From: Chalara sp. BL73
Lineage: Eukaryota > Ascomycota > Leotiomycetes > Helotiales
Assembly (NCBI GenBank): GCA_918026815.1
Contig: CAKJVC010000198.1
Location: forward strand, 62,001 to 126,000
Length of the DNA stretch: 64,000 bases
Reading direction: 5' to 3'
Shown here in pieces: positions 44,683 to 58,446 of this stretch. Each line of letters starts with the position of its first letter. Within the stretch, counting starts at the first letter, position 1. The translations under genes were made by a program, and so were the position numbers. The notes beneath the pieces are model-generated. The model was not told the DNA's origin. It worked only from the letters and a program-made list of their open reading frames with translations, and did not search any database.

Positions 44683-45947
44683 TTATGTAAATGCGCACCA
44701 CGACCCAAAGTAGGACCCTGGATTCGCGAAGGATTACCAGGCTAACTACCTGGTCTCTTTGTGTGCTTCTCGTTGGCCAGGTTGGGGTTGTTTCAAGGCA
44801 GACTACCTTAATTCTTGTGCCGAAAAGGAGCAGTCGGAGAATAAGAATGACAAAACCAACCAGACCAGGAGGCTTCATTCTATAAAAAGCCAAGGGATGG
44901 ACTTACCAGCATTTTGGGAGAACCCCAGCCGCAATTTCAACTTTCTAGCGTATTCAGAGTCTAACCCGGCGTACAATTCCCCCATTTTGCGGCTGTGTCT
45001 CACCAAAAGTGGACGGGACAAATTGGCAGGGAGTGGGAGAGAGGGAGAGAGAGAGAGAGAGAGAGGCACAAAATGAAGAAGAGAGGGGAGCAGTGACCTA
45101 AGCAGAATCAGGAGCACAAATACTTGTGTGTTATTTTACTTGGTAGTAGCGGTTCTACAAGGAATGGGCGAGTTCACTCCATTACCCCTTCGTTCACTGC
45201 GTGATTCAAGTTATGGTTTTTCTAGCGCACCGCCATTACCACATCATCTACGCACTCCTTCGGGCCGAGAGATGGCCGTGGAGTTACACAACCCCATACA
45301 ACAGTTACAATATATTAGTGTTCAAGTGTTATTCGCATGCTTGTCATGATGTGTGCTCAGCCTCGTGTAGGTTGCCGGCGGTCCGGGACGATTTTATGCC
45401 TGGGCCGTTGCAAGACCGGCTCAATCAGCGCCGCGCCATAGCTTGATCAACACGTTGCTGAGCGGCGTTCTCAGCTTCAACATGTTTGTTACTGAGAATA
45501 GAGATGAATGATTAATACATCCACAAGAAAGACCTTCCAGCGGCACAAACATTAAGCAATGATTGTGGCAATCCGTTTGGACAAATGAGATATACACAAT
45601 TTATACCTTGTGGTAATGAATCCAATGTGCCACCAAAATAAGCTTAAAAAGCACACGCCTCACGCTGTGCAACGCTGGCAATATCAATGTTGGAAGTTTT
45701 AATGCACCATAGTTTGCATCCCATGAACATCCCATACTGCAAATTAATTCATCCCGAGACAGCGGAAGAGGAGGTGTGGGCAAGGCTAAATAAAGTAGAC
45801 AATAGCTAACATGCGAGGCTGTAAAGCTTGAACAAGCGCCTCCACGCGTTGATATTCCAGCACAGCCTCAGAGGCTTTGAAACAAAATATTCTAGGGCCA
45901 GATCTCTTGCAGCCTCTCTTCTGACCGTCTGGCATACCAGGCGCTAC
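44683..45947. other. Intergenic region with GA microsatellite
   Basis: Should contain the first exon and promoter of the Skt5-like gene in its left part and the CHL1 promoter in its right part. A GA repeat occupies about 45044-45065. No further gene recognised. Confidence 0.5.
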
Positions 45948-48865
45948 ATGGCTTCGGACGCTGACACCAAGGGTCAAAATAAGGATGGAAGTTCACGTGT
46001 TGCGGCAGAAACAACAAGGAGCTTCCATCATCCTTACACTCCTTATGCTATCCAAGAGGCATTTATGAGCACCGTCTACCAGGTGCTTGAGGAGGGCAAG
46101 GTAGGAATACTTGAAAGCCCTACAGGCACGGTAAGAAGTTTCCCAGATTTCGTGTTTCACGTGATCACGCGTTTGTACCATACAGACCTAGTAATTTGTG
46201 GCTGGAAATTGGCTAAGTCTTAACAGGGCAAATCTCTCAGTCTAATATGTGGATCGTTGACTTGGCTACGTGATTACAAGGGGAAAGAATTTGAAGAAGG
46301 TCTCAGTTTGGGTCAAGCTGGTAAAGATTTGACCGGAAGCCCTAGAATCTAACTGACAATGTATCCTAGATCCTGATGAGCCGGTTTGGATTATCGAGCA
46401 TGCTAAAGCCAGGAAGCGGAGAGAACTCCTGCGTCACAGAGAAGATCTGGAAGCAAGATTAGCTAGAATCCGTGCAAAAGAGAGAAAGGAGCGACAGCGA
46501 TTCCTGAAAGGAGATCAGGATCGGAAAAAGAGACGTCTGGGCTCCGAAAGCAATTCAGGAGAAGTGGAAGATGATGAGCAATACGTGTTAGATGACTACG
46601 ATAGTGATGGAGAGAGGTCGATCAAGAGAGGAAATGCGACAGATGGACTTTCCGTGGCAACACTCGAACTGATGGAACAGCTTGGGATGACCTCCCAGAC
46701 ACCTCTAGAGGATGATCTTGAGACCGAAGATGAGACAAAGGTACGTCATGCATCATCTATGCTATATCCCTAAATAACAAGTACAGATATTCTTCTGTTC
46801 CCGAACGCATTCTCAATTAACCCAATTCATTGGCGAACTTCGAAGAGTGAAATTCCCTCCCACTATTGCTTCTAATGAAAAGTCTGGTGGGGAGCCCGAC
46901 AGAGAAGATCTGAAACATCTCACTCTCGGATCACGCAAAAACCTCTGCATAAACCCAAAAGTAAACAAGCTCTTCTCAGTGACCACCATTAACGAGCGAT
47001 GCGCCGAACTCCAACAGCCAGGTACTGCTCAAGAGAATAGATGCGCATTCCTTCCTAACAAGGAGAATCAGTCACTCGTAAATGACTTTCGAGACCATTC
47101 TCTCGCCACAATCCGCGATATTGAAGATCTAGGATCTCTTGGTAAGGAACTTGGCATATGTCCATATTATGCTTCGCGCTCAGCCATTAAACCGTCTGAG
47201 ATAGTGACTCTGCCCTATCCTCTGCTTCTGCAAAAGAGCGCGAGGGAGGCACTGGGACTGAATCTGAAAGGGCATGTCGTCATTATCGATGAGGCACATA
47301 ATTTAATGGATGCTATAGCTGGAATTGAAGGCGTTGAAGTCAGCTTGAAGCAACTAAAGACGGCCAGAGTACAGCTGGGTGTTTACCTACAGAGATTTAG
47401 GAACAGACTGAAGGGTAAGAATAGGGTTTATATAGCACAAGTCGTGCGGGTCATTGACTCTTTATCTGGATACCTAGAAGGAAGGCTAGCATTTCCGGTA
47501 CGCCTTCTTACGCATACCTTGCAAGCATTCACTAACATCACTCTCAGAAACTTGATGGTATCGTGGATGATAAAGAGCTGTTAGCCGGTAAAGGGGTTGA
47601 TCAAATCAACCTTTTTAAGCTGGTGAAATACCTCCAGGAAAGTAAACTCGCACGTAAAGTCGAAGGTTATGTAGTTCAGGCAGCAGCTTCAGAACCTCAA
47701 CAAACCAAATCCGCGGCGAAGCCAGAAACAGCAACTCCCGTACTTCATCATATATCGTCATTACTGTCTGCACTTACCCACCCTTCAAATGAAGGACGAC
47801 TCTTTTTCTTCAAGGACTCATCATCACAGGACCCAGAAAGCATCTGTCTCAAGTTTCTCCTGCTTGATCCCTCTTCGCACTTCCAGGAGATTGTCTCCGA
47901 TGCGCGGTAAGTGCTCACGCGCAAATCTTATTTATTTGCTAACGCATTCTAGCGCCGTCATCCTCGCGGGCGGAACTATGTCCCCCATGGCCGACTACAC
48001 ATCTCACCTCTTTCCCTACCTCGCGCCCACAAGCATAACAACTCTGTCCTGCGGCCACGTAATTCCACCTTCCAATCTCTGCGCCTGGAGCCTCGGCTCC
48101 GGGCCATCCACTTCGCTTTTCGAATTTACGTATAAGAATCGGACTAACACTGCCATGCTCGATGATCTGGGTCGTGCACTGCTAAACATATGTAACATAG
48201 TGCCTGATGGTGTCGTCGCTTTCTTTCCCAGCTATCTCTTCCTCGATGCCGTTGTTAAGCAATGGAACACAACGAAGGAAGGGAAGAGTATCTGGGAGAA
48301 GCTGGAAGGAAAGAAAGCTTTGTTCAGGGAGGCTAAGGAGAAAGGAGTAGATGATGTCCTAAGTGAGTATGCAAAAGCTATTGATACCGGAAAGGGAGGT
48401 TTACTCCTCAGCGTCGTGGGAGGGAAGATGTCTGAAGGCATCAATTTCTCTGATCGTCTTGGTCGCTGCGTCATTATCGTTGGCCTGCCGTTTCCAAACA
48501 TTAATAGCGCAGAGTGGAAGGCGAAGATCGAGTATATCGAATCCTCGACCTTAGAGCGGCTAGAGAGAATGGAAGGAGAGCATCTAGGAAAAGAAGAGAA
48601 AGCCAGGAGGGCGAAGGAAGAAGGGAAGGAATTCTACGAGAATGCTTGTATGAGAGCTGTGAACCAGAGTGTCGGACGAGCGATCCGCCATCGTGAGGAT
48701 TATGCAGCGATTGTCATGATTGATCGGAGATTTGGGAATCAGAGGATCAAGAGCAAACTACCAGGATGGATTCAAGAGGGTTTAGTGCCCGATGCTGCAG
48801 ACAAGAGCTTTGGGCAGATGATGGGGATGCTAGGCAGCTTCTTCAGGGGCAAGAAGGGGAAATAA
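45948..48865 (+). CDS. CHL1: ATP-dependent DNA helicase Chl1 (XPD family)
   Basis: Six exons, 45948-46130, 46227-46320, 46370-46740, 46787-47497, 47548-47906 and 47953-48865, encode 876 residues, normal for Chl1. In order: Q-like motif with PYAIQEAFM, Walker A ESPTGTGKS at 56-64 formed across the first intron, a long charged insertion ([20 protein letters not shown]), motif Ia [13 protein letters not shown], four iron-sulfur cluster cysteines at about 270, 288, 302 and 341, and DEAH at 384-387. The second half has [22 protein letters not shown] and the motif VI part [15 protein letters not shown]. Chl1 (DDX11/FANCJ relative) works in sister-chromatid cohesion and genome stability in the nucleus. 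No defect seen. Confidence 0.95.
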
Positions 48866-49298
48866 AGACCACATGAATAGCGAAGGTATGACTACGGTCA
48901 TGAACTTGATGGGGTATTGCACTGTAAGCTTGTGGAAGTACCCGAATAGAAAATATAAAGCCACAAGAGGGGCCAAACACAATTTATTTGGAATCGAAAG
49001 TAAGAAATGTCCGTGACAGAACTCTTGATTACGTTTCTCCTGAACTACGGTCCAAAAACACGCTATGGCGGGAGTCATCATTCAGAGGACGATCACATCA
49101 TTTATCACTTCTCAGGAAATTTCAGGTGATAGTCTGGCCATCATAAGAACTAATGCCTTATATACTAGGCACCAAAATGTAGAAAGTGGGGCGCACTAAG
49201 AACTTCTCGCTTAGCTCACACACAGCAAATTGTCGAGATCAAATCGAGCCTCCTCGAAATTATTCCATCACGACAAACGACCGGTATCAACACACAAG
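48866..49298. other. Intergenic region
   Basis: 3' flank of CHL1 and promoter of the ribosomal protein gene. No other feature recognised. Confidence 0.5.
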
Positions 49299-50075
49299 AT
49301 GCCTACCCACTTAAGCAAAACCCGCAAGCAGTACGTCCAACCCACATCTATGCTCTCTGCCATCCCAATTCCCATCGCGCTCCTCCGTCCTCATCGGAAC
49401 AAGAAGCCATGAAGAACGGAGTTTTTGAGCGCGGGGAGGCAGATTTTCCAGGCCCATTCCCAACCCCCCTCTGCGAAAGGAAGGGGGGGAGCGCGGGAAG
49501 AGGGAGAGGAAATTCCTAGAAAGCTGACGAGATTTCTCACAGTCGCGGCCACGTCTCCGCCGGAAAGGGTCGTGTAGGCAAGCACCGCAAGCACCCCGGT
49601 GGACGCGGTTTGGCAGGTGGCCAGCACCACCACCGCACCAACATGGACAAGTACCACCCTGGATACTTTGGAAAGGTCGGCATGCGGTACTTCCACAAGC
49701 AGGGCAACCACTTCTGGAAGCCGGTCATCAACCTCGATAAGGTACGTCTGCAATCCGTCCCTAGTAGCCCCCATTTCACACGAGAGCGATGAAATATGTC
49801 GATTGGGGAAGGGGAAAGTTAAGAAGATAATGAGGGTTAACGTTTTCGCACAGCTCTGGTCCCTCGTCCCAGCCGAGAAGCGCGAAGAATACCTCGCCGA
49901 AGGCGCAAAGAAAAACACCATCCCCGTGCTGGACCTCCTCCCCCTCGGCTACAGCAAGGTGCTCGGCAAAGGCCGACTCCCGTCCGTCCCCCTGGTTGTG
50001 CGCGCGCGATGGGTCAGCAAGCTAGCGGAGAAGAAGATCACCGAGGCCGGAGGCGTCGTCGAGCTCGTTGCATAA
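49299..50075 (+). CDS. RPL28: 60S ribosomal protein uL15 (L28/L27a)
   Basis: Three exons, 49299-49330, 49543-49741 and 49854-50075, give 150 residues. The tiny first exon encodes [10 protein letters not shown]; splicing gives [27 protein letters not shown], by its ends, the hallmark of eukaryotic uL15. It continues through [33 protein letters not shown] and the end GGVVELVA. Intron 1 (212 nt) and intron 2 (112 nt) are longer than other introns here, as is common in fungal ribosomal-protein genes. Intron 1 contains a run of six C (49464-49469) that can pair with seven G (49483-49489). Confidence 0.97.
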
Positions 50076-51038
50076 GCGTTGTTTTTCTTTCCGTTTCCCT
50101 TTCCTTTCTGCTTGATACAGGGGCTTGGGAAGGAGTGATATGGCTTGCGATATCGATTATTCGGGCCGTGGCTTCGCCGATGGGAGACGGAGCTGCGTGG
50201 GCTACGATAGCATGAATGAAAAGTCAAATCACAAAGCAAAACTCTTCCCCGTGGCTGTGTGAAGGGAGCGGATATGTTGCATTTGTGATCGTTGCCTGCT
50301 GATGGCTGGACAGGGAAATATAGCCTCCTGTGATAAGTTTTGCATCCCAAGGGACTCCAGCAAGCTCGTTGAGAAACTGCTCCAACTAGAAGGAATAAAA
50401 GACTACGTATTACAATCGAAAAGATGATACTAAAAATTATGCAGCGGGTACCCATAATTTATCGTGCAAATAGGCTTTTCAGTAGCTTCCGAATCCATTT
50501 CACTTGCATAACAAAGTTAACAAATCTTATACGCATAGGAGAGAGCTAGCTTATAGCTCACAATCACATATTTAGCTTCGGTTTCTATATAACTTCTTTT
50601 GTTTTCATTTTGTTTCCCTTTCTACGGCTTCTGTATGCTCTGTCCTCTATCTCGGGTTTCTTTTTCTCCTTTTTCTCCTTTCAATCCCTCCACACCGGTG
50701 TTTTTTTTTTCATATCGTCATATCAGTCCCAAATCAACCCGCCACCAACGCCAGAACCTAGAAGCCTGAGAACAAAAGAAGTGAAATCAAGGCTGTCTAT
50801 GTTACACAAAAGATGGATAATGGAATGCGTGTGATAAGCCCAACATTGTATGCGTGTATAAGCATTCCGAGATAGTCTGAAGGCCAGTCTCACCTTTTTC
50901 GACTTTGCTGGACATTTAAATGGAATGTATTGGGCGTGATTATTTGGTCGCTGCCGTTAGGAGCATCATTTTTTGGGTTTGGTATCATGTAGCTCGTCTC
51001 TTTTGTCTTTTTGGGTTGTCAAAGTGGTGGGAAGTCAC
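50076..51038. other. Intergenic region between convergent genes
   Basis: 3' flanks of RPL28 and the CCCH zinc-finger gene; T-rich near 50590-50720. No gene recognised. Confidence 0.5.
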
Positions 51039-52926
51039 TCATCGGCTACCAAACATACCATCAACACCATTCCCATTCGTGGTAGTCTTTCCGGGAGGGA
51101 GAGTCCATCCACCACTGTTTCGCTTCTCGGATTGCTTCTCCGGCTTCTTCTCGTCGTCATCCATGCCATCCATTTTGAACAATGTCTGCTCCTCGTCAAT
51201 CGGGGTTGTGAACCGGCCGCTGCCACCAATACTGCTTGTACTTATCTGGCGTTCCGCAACAGTTCGTGCACCTGAGCCGATAGGATTGCTGGCAGCACGG
51301 GCAGGGTGCAGACCAGTGTCGCTTCCGGTAGATTCTGCTCTGGAGAGACGAGTACGCTGCAGAAGTTGTGTGATGCCCGACATGTTCGTTTGACGCGGTG
51401 GGGAAGGCGCGTATGGTGATGAGTCGCCGGAAAGGCTCGGTCGTGTAATAGGTCGTGAAGCAGGATTTGCACCGGGGTGAAGTGAGGAGTTGCGTAATGG
51501 AGAACCAACATGGCCGAACGCAGATCCGCGGGATGTTGACTTTTCTTCGTCCTTTTCTTGTTGATGACGGCTCCACAGAGGACCCCATCTCGACGGGCTG
51601 GCGTTCGAAGGAGATCCCCATTTACCTCCGATTTCACTTAATGGAGTTCCAGCATTGATTGGGGTCCCTGCACCACTGAGAATAGGCCGACCTTCATCAT
51701 CTGCATTTCTAGAGCCCCGGCGGGCTTTCTCTTGTGGCGTCATCAAATCCTCGAGTGCCTCTGGGAGCAAATCTACATCATCCTCATCGAATGTGCCGAA
51801 ATTCCAGTCTTGATCCACTCTCTTAGGTAAACTCGCTGACATGATCTTCGACTTTGGCGCTCGACGAGAATGCATCATGCGCTTCCCGAAATACTCTTCG
51901 GTCGGAATTCCTGGTGGTGAGTTGCCATTGAAACGATCTCGACTATCATCCCCAAATGCAGAGGCTTGTAAGCTCTTCAGAGTTTCGGAAGAAGTAACGC
52001 CTAAAGATCCTGGTGGGGTGTTTAATCCAAACTTCACTGGAACTGAAGATGCCAGTGCACCTTTCCCGATAGCATGGTTAGCATAGGCTGAATTTCCGTG
52101 GCTATCAAACGATGCCGGTAATGGTGCATCTAAAATACTGGTGCCCCGAGCTGCTTGTGGTGAGAGGCCATAACCAAACCGATTTGGCTCTTCATCCCTA
52201 GGCGAGCCATAAGCCGAAGTCTGTCTAGATGCAAATGTGGTGTCAATCAGTGGGTTGTCGAGGCTCGCACGAGGATCAGTCGGGGTAGGCACAGGAAATA
52301 CATCGTCTGGATTGCCGAATAGAGAAAACTGGCCGGGCGCAAACATTGAAGGAGGGCCACCTGCAGGAGCTCCACCGCTGAAGCCGTTCGTCAAGGCAGA
52401 TGGCTGTGCTCGGTAGGGATCTGGATGCATTCGTCCTCCTATGTTCAGGTTGCCTCCCATCATGGGCGCCTTGTAGTTCACTCGTTGTCCGTTGGGTAGA
52501 ATATGGGCATTGGCGCATTTGGGACCAAATTTGCAATTGCCCTTGAAGCTGTTAGCTTGTGATTCTCGTTTGAGCACAAGAGCCTTACCTTGGCAAAATA
52601 TTTGCACACATTATCAACCGTGCTATTGAGATCATGACTGAAAGGGCAAGATTGTCCAGCCTGGCAGGCACCCTGACGGAAGAACTTGCATGGGACGTGT
52701 GATGTATCTGTTGACCGTCAGCTTCTGCAAACTCTAGGAAGTGGTAATACACACTCTGCTTCGCAGGCGGACTTCTTGCTTGGTTTTCGAACCGACCTCC
52801 CATATTTCCTCCAATGTGGGGTTGGCCGTTGACTCCGTTGATGCCTCCAGCTGGAATATTGAGAGAACCTGAGCTCATATGACGGAATTCTTGGTGCGGA
52901 GGCATTCTGGCACCGTTGGAGAGCAT
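51039..52926 (-). CDS. Tandem CCCH zinc-finger protein, Lee1-like
   Basis: Exons 52926-52755, 52707-52589 and 52541-51039 encode 597 residues. Two CCCH fingers of the C-x7-C-x5-C-x3-H type lie at residues 64-82 (CKFFRQGACQAGQSCPFSH) and 92-110 (CKYFAKGNCKFGPKCANAH); the second is completed by splicing. The rest is low-complexity and Ser/Pro/Gly-rich, with many SP motifs that could be phosphorylated and one conserved-looking block (DVDLLPEALEDLMTPQEKARR). The arrangement resembles yeast Lee1 and its filamentous homologues, for which RNA binding is assumed but the role is not known. Leader sequence upstream of the ATG is pyrimidine-rich on the coding strand. Confidence 0.9.
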
Positions 52927-55900
52927 AATTATGCTAACTTGTCGTCGCGAGGCGGGGTTCGGTGGGGGTCAGGTTTTGTCGTGTGCGGGCGATGTTCAAA
53001 GATTGTTGCGGGAAAGAGAGGGGAGTATATGAAAATGGCAGATGGGGTGAAGAGGCAACCCGAAGCAAGTCAGGCATCCAATTCGGTGAGGAGAATATGT
53101 GTTCAGGTGGGTGAATTCGGTGTAGAGGGAGAGGAAAGGGTTCGAGGTTGGAGATGGATGGGCAGGTAGAGAGACTGGCGGCGGTCAAAGCTCACCCCCC
53201 CGTCTCTTTTTTTCTCGGCGCTAGAGAGCGACAGACTCGACCAGTCCCTCGATGGCTTCTTCTTCTATTAAGGCTTCAACCAGATGAGCAAATCCTCTTT
53301 TCAAGGTGTACGTACGGTATGTTTTGAGTCAAACAATGACAATGATGATTCTTCTCAGCAGTAAAACATAAAAAGTTGACAAACATATAAGCAGAAATGT
53401 CGCGATATGCGCGAAGATCCCCTTGGTTATCAAGCTCCCGTGTCGCAGGACTGGATAATCCTTGCCATTACACTTCCCACTGTATTGGGGCGCTCCGTCG
53501 TCCTAAATCTGCTCCAGGAATTGCGCTTGACGCGTCTGCTAGCCAAATCGGATGCTAGACGGTGGTTTCAGGGATCCCGCCAGTGCAGGAAATGAACAAT
53601 TACCGGTAGAAAGGATGAAGCTTCAAGGGAAGCAAAGATCAGGAACGGCGGCGCAGCGAACTCCTCGTGATCGCGACAGCTTCACTCTCTTTTTTATCCT
53701 CTTTTTACCTTTGATACTAGAAAGGACAGATACGGTTCCAAATTATACGAATGCATCAGAGTCATGGATGAGTCTGGTGATGCAGATACTGGTCATGTTG
53801 ATGCGGGCAGCCTCGATCAAGGAAAGCTTGATCATTCAAGAGGGTGTTGTGTTTCACTTTTTGGGATTGTTCCCTCTCACCTCGATATCAGACACCATCA
53901 ACATATTAAGAGAGCATGACCCAGATCGGGTGTTTTCTCTGCGCGTTCCTCACGCTCTATGACCTCATCCCCAGAAGCTGATGGGCGGGAAGCATCATGC
54001 ATGAATCAAATCGAATCGAATCGACCCGACCAACAGACATGCACCTATGCGTTAAATATCAAACGAGTGTTGTTGTTGTTGTTTTTGTTTTATTTTTATT
54101 TTTACAGATATCGAGCAAACTGCTCTCTTCTTGCTCAATATTACCAAAATCATCTTGACCGGCAAGGCCCGAGCCAGAACTTAATCTGACCTTTTCCGCT
54201 GACTAGATTACTGCTACCAAATGTAGACTCACGATGCCTTAGACGGTGTTTTGAGCTTAGAAGCGTGTCTTGTCAGCTGATGGATACTCGGAACAAAAAG
54301 CTTGTGAAGGGTGAGTGATGTTGGTGCTGCTGTTGGTGCTGCTGCTCACCCCCCACTTACAGGCTCAGCCACCCACCACCCATTCCCTCGAACCCGAATC
54401 AGCCACAATAATCCTCAACCAAGATCTGCCATCCCCGACCACCACCACCGCCGCCTATACACCTTTTAACAAATATATATATTTCCCCAACTTTTCATAC
54501 ATACGAGGTGGATGCAGGAACAATATTGGCCTGCGCCTCCTCTGAAATCAGCGCCCCTATTCCGTGCGAGCCATTACTCATCAGTTAGACTCCCGGTCAA
54601 CCGTCTCTCATTCTAGCTAGAGCTTCCCCTCATCCATAAGCTCAAGGATAAAGCACCAGAGCTCTCTTCCTCAGGTTTCACAACCCCCTCATAACCCTAA
54701 TAACGATCTTGCAAGCGAAGTGATACATCCAGAGCTGAAGGTATCACCCGACAGCCTCCCCCCTAATCTGAGCGTCAGCAACGTAACACCCGATTTCCAA
54801 GCACCTCATAATCTTTGTCCCTCCAACGGCTGCAGCGGGTGGGACATACAAACATAACTCCGAAAAAAGAGGAGAACCCTTACTCGGGGATGCCATCCAT
54901 TTCTGGGGTCTGGCGTGGGGGTTGATAAGGTGACTTAACATGCACCGAAGCACAGCCGTGTCAGTGCAGTTTTCTAACCTCCGTCATACAAGACATGTTG
55001 TGGTGAGTACACGGTAAGAAGTTTCGACCTTTGTGTAATGAATGTTCCAAAGGACGTCGATCACATGATAGTATACACAACAGCTCGATCCTAATGCTCT
55101 TACCCGAATACTGTTAAGCCACAAATCAGCTAGACCGGCGGTTTTATACCTGTTCCTTTTCAACAATCAATGAGATAAGACGTCGGCTACATCAGGATAA
55201 GTAATTAGGTGTTCTACCCCAGGCACGTGACTTAGCCTGCTTTCACCTTTGATTAGTTAAGCTTATATTATTGAACACAGAGACACGGCCCAGGTCTCTC
55301 TTTCTAAGCATACTCAGATATGGATAAGAATCGCTATAACCAGACGACAGATTGGGTTAGTTCTGCTGATGGATAGAATGGCGAATAGTAAGCATCTGCA
55401 GTTTAGCCATCCTCCTGGATCCCACCTTTATACTACGCGTGCTCATTTATCAAAGTTCATACATGCGTGGTTACATAGAGAGTAGAGTACTATCCTAACT
55501 GTTAATGGGGTCAGAACTTGGCGCGTTTTCTTGTAGATGATAAGTGCGATTCTCGCTTAAAATAGGGGGCTCTTTGATGTGGATATCTCTTGGCATATCC
55601 CGTTGAAGATAATCTGCTTCAGCTGGTCGTGACAAGCATCGCGATATATCCCCCCCCCCCCCTCCCAAGCCGTCAAAACGTTCTTGACAGGTGGTGATGG
55701 TGGCTTCCATCGTTGCCATCACATCACACGATGCATGTAGCGTCGCCCTAATGCTTCTCATTGAGGAAGGAGCATACCCTCTTTCTTTGCCGAGCTCAGA
55801 ACCTTTGTTATCCTTCAAGCTTGTTCATGTCCAATCTTCTAATGCATTTTTCAAAATTACATTATACTTAAGTCATCTGAAACGGTTCTATGGCTTCGGC

Positions 55901-56289
55901 AAGATAGTACGGTCTTTGCTGCACAGGCCTATCGTTATCAGAAATCGGATAGTTAGCTCAGGCATTGCTCCTTGGTAGAAGGGTAGCTAAGGTGTGCGGA
56001 ATCCCGATATTACACTATTTTCGAGCGTCGGTTTCGGTAGTTCTCCTGTCTGCTTTCGTTAACGACCACGTAGGTCGGCTCTTATATGACCTGGGCGTAA
56101 AATAAAATCTCGAGGTATGAGAAGGCTATCGATAGAAATCATCGCTAGTGTTTTCTCGTCCTCGGAAACCCGTTCCCCGCCGTGCGAAATTATATAAAAT
56201 TGACGAAATACTCTCTGCAATACCTTCCGGGACCGGGATTTGCTCTTCTAGTATTCCCAATTCTCATTCCCCCCTATCATAATTTGGGG
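52927..56289. other. 3.4 kb gene-free region with simple repeats
   Basis: No gene found on either strand. Contains a TTG/T-rich run at about 54069-54110, a run of 13 C at 55650-55662 and several short unrelated open frames. Left part is the zinc-finger gene leader/promoter; right end is the promoter of the first F-box-like gene. Confidence 0.55.
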
Positions 56290-58446
56290 ATGGAAAAGTC
56301 ATTCAGCTATATGTCTCCTTCTTCCCTGGAAATCGATGAAATGGGTGGCCACATAGAAGACCGAATCTTCGTGGATAAGGAGCAAGATATATCCTTGGAG
56401 GAACAGGTGGAGGAGGATCCTCAGCCCTGGAGATGCTTACCCGTGGATATCAAACTAGAAATAATGGAAAACTTACCCGACCTTTCAACACTAAGCAACT
56501 TCCTCAAAGTTTCGGCGTCGAGTTTTGAATGTTTCAATAGATATCGGAGAACCGTTTTAGTCTCGGTTCTCTTTAATGACCTCATCGAATCCGATGTTTT
56601 GGTTGAGGCCCTTCATTTGATGTTGGCTACTCGATTGCAAAAGATAGAGTTCTCTGGAGAAGAATTCCTAACAGGCTATGAAATGAAGCCTATTGTAACA
56701 GTGAGTCAGCTTTTAGAGAGAGAAAACCTCCCCCTTTAATGTTACATTATGTAGTGGGAATATAGCTTTAACCAAATCCTCACTTCTCAATCTTTGATAA
56801 TATGTTGCACATGAGTATTAGCCAAAGCTTTTCTGGTTTGGGACTATCTCTGCAAGCACTACTTCTACTACATACATTTAACGGGAAAGGGGCTAATCCG
56901 AAAATTCAACCCTAGGGAATACAAGACCTCGAATATGAACCGGAATGGCAAGTGTGGGTTTGCACCTTGCTAACAATATATCACTGTTACCGGGATAGCC
57001 CAAGATTCCACCCTAAGACTGCTGACGGCAAAGGCTTAGCAGACTTCTCTGAGCAAGAAATAATCGACATGCTCCTCTTTCATCAGAAAGCACACTGTCT
57101 TACGAGAAGTTTTTCATCTTCCAAATTGTCTCAACAAGCCACAACAGGAATCTCGTCTCCTACACCTGTATCGCAATCTGAGAGTCGACGTATTCATAGG
57201 GCTATCTATCGTTACGAACTCTTCTCAAGGTACTTTGGCAAATGCAGAGACTTTATGTACAATGGAGCGCAGCAGCTCCCTAGAGTTCGGGACATCTTTT
57301 TGGACATGATACACAATGACTTCTTGTGCGGCTTCGAATCTTGGGAGCTGGAAGAATTGTCGTGCATTTCCGATTTTTTGCATGATTATTACTACGAGGA
57401 ACTCATGAATTGTTGTATGGATATCGCATTAGATCATCCTAGGAGTGCAAACTCCATAATTACGGCTGAATTGTATTGTAAGTAACTTTGCTTCTATTAT
57501 TTATGCCTTTGTTGACGAAGTTACTACGTTAGGGAACGCCAACCCGTGGGCAAGGCAAAATGCGGCATTAATGATTAGTATTTGCATCTCACCTCTCCAC
57601 GACTTTTTTTGCTGTACCACAAAATCTTCCCAAGCACAAATGCTCTTCAGGATGAGGAACATCAAAGAAGCTCCGCAGGGGCTCTCTCTTAAACAGGTTC
57701 TGAGAGACTCTGCGCATGATGCCAGCCGTAATCTCGGCATTTTAGCACGAGTTTCTTGTATGTTGAATATGCAGCCGTCCCACTTTACATTTAGAGGGCC
57801 CGACGCAGCGTGGCACTGGTCCAGCCAAAATATCAAAGATCGCTTTGTTCATAGTTTGTCGCATAGAGCAGCACTGAGAAGAGTGGGATATGTGATGTGG
57901 GATATTCAGCGTTTGCATGATTGGGAGTACCTGAGAGAGGCGTGCGAGGTCTTCCATCCCACTAACTTGGCCAGTTGGGTCACCACGATAACCGGCCAGA
58001 GATTCCGCTACCAGAGGGGGCAAGAATCGTGGTCCTTGAAGACAATCGTGGAGGAATTGCTTCCTGTTATCAGAGCACGAGCCTTGCTCACGGCTTCTAG
58101 CGCATCCAACAACTCCGCACCCCCTAAGCCTGCACCGGGAGTACAGTCTGTGATATGTAGGACCCTCCTTCGGCTACCTATTTACTACCAGGTTGTGTGG
58201 GATACGAGCCCGCCAAATACCATTCCCCGCTTCTACCATAGCCGCAGGTTCATGATGAAGCAAAGCCTCGCGCTTACCTTAAGAAACATTCCTGTACATA
58301 AAGGCATCAAGGGCACACTCTTGGGGGTCGATCATCGTAGTAAAGGTTCGGGAGGGCTTTCTGTAGGGCTTCTGGCTAATGCACCTGGCTTTCCCGCCGA
58401 GGTAGATTTGAATGATTCTATTTTCGGGGCTGATCATGTGGGATAA
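56290..58446 (+). CDS. F-box-like domain protein, copy 1
   Basis: Exons 56290-56700, 56916-57477 and 57533-58446 give 628 residues. An F-box-like segment is at about residues 50-75 (WRCLPVDIKLEIMENLPDLSTL). A central region with IHRAIYRYELFSRYFG and WELEELSCISDFLHDYYYEEL follows, then YVMWDIQRLHDW, which recur in the downstream gene at 60117. Intron 1 is 215 nt, long for this window, and may hide a small exon; all junctions are in phase as given. F-box proteins usually bind Skp1 and select targets for ubiquitylation, but this fungal family has no known targets. The protein lacks recognisable WD40 or LRR repeats after the F-box. Confidence 0.78.

Noticed and set aside
49742..49853. Possible C/D snoRNA in RPL28 intron 2
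   Set aside because: A GATGAAA string resembles a C box, but no D box (CTGA) follows and no closing stem was found.
53552..53962. 136-codon plus-strand ORF
   Set aside because: No motifs, mixed hydrophobic and basic composition typical of chance, and no splice partners.
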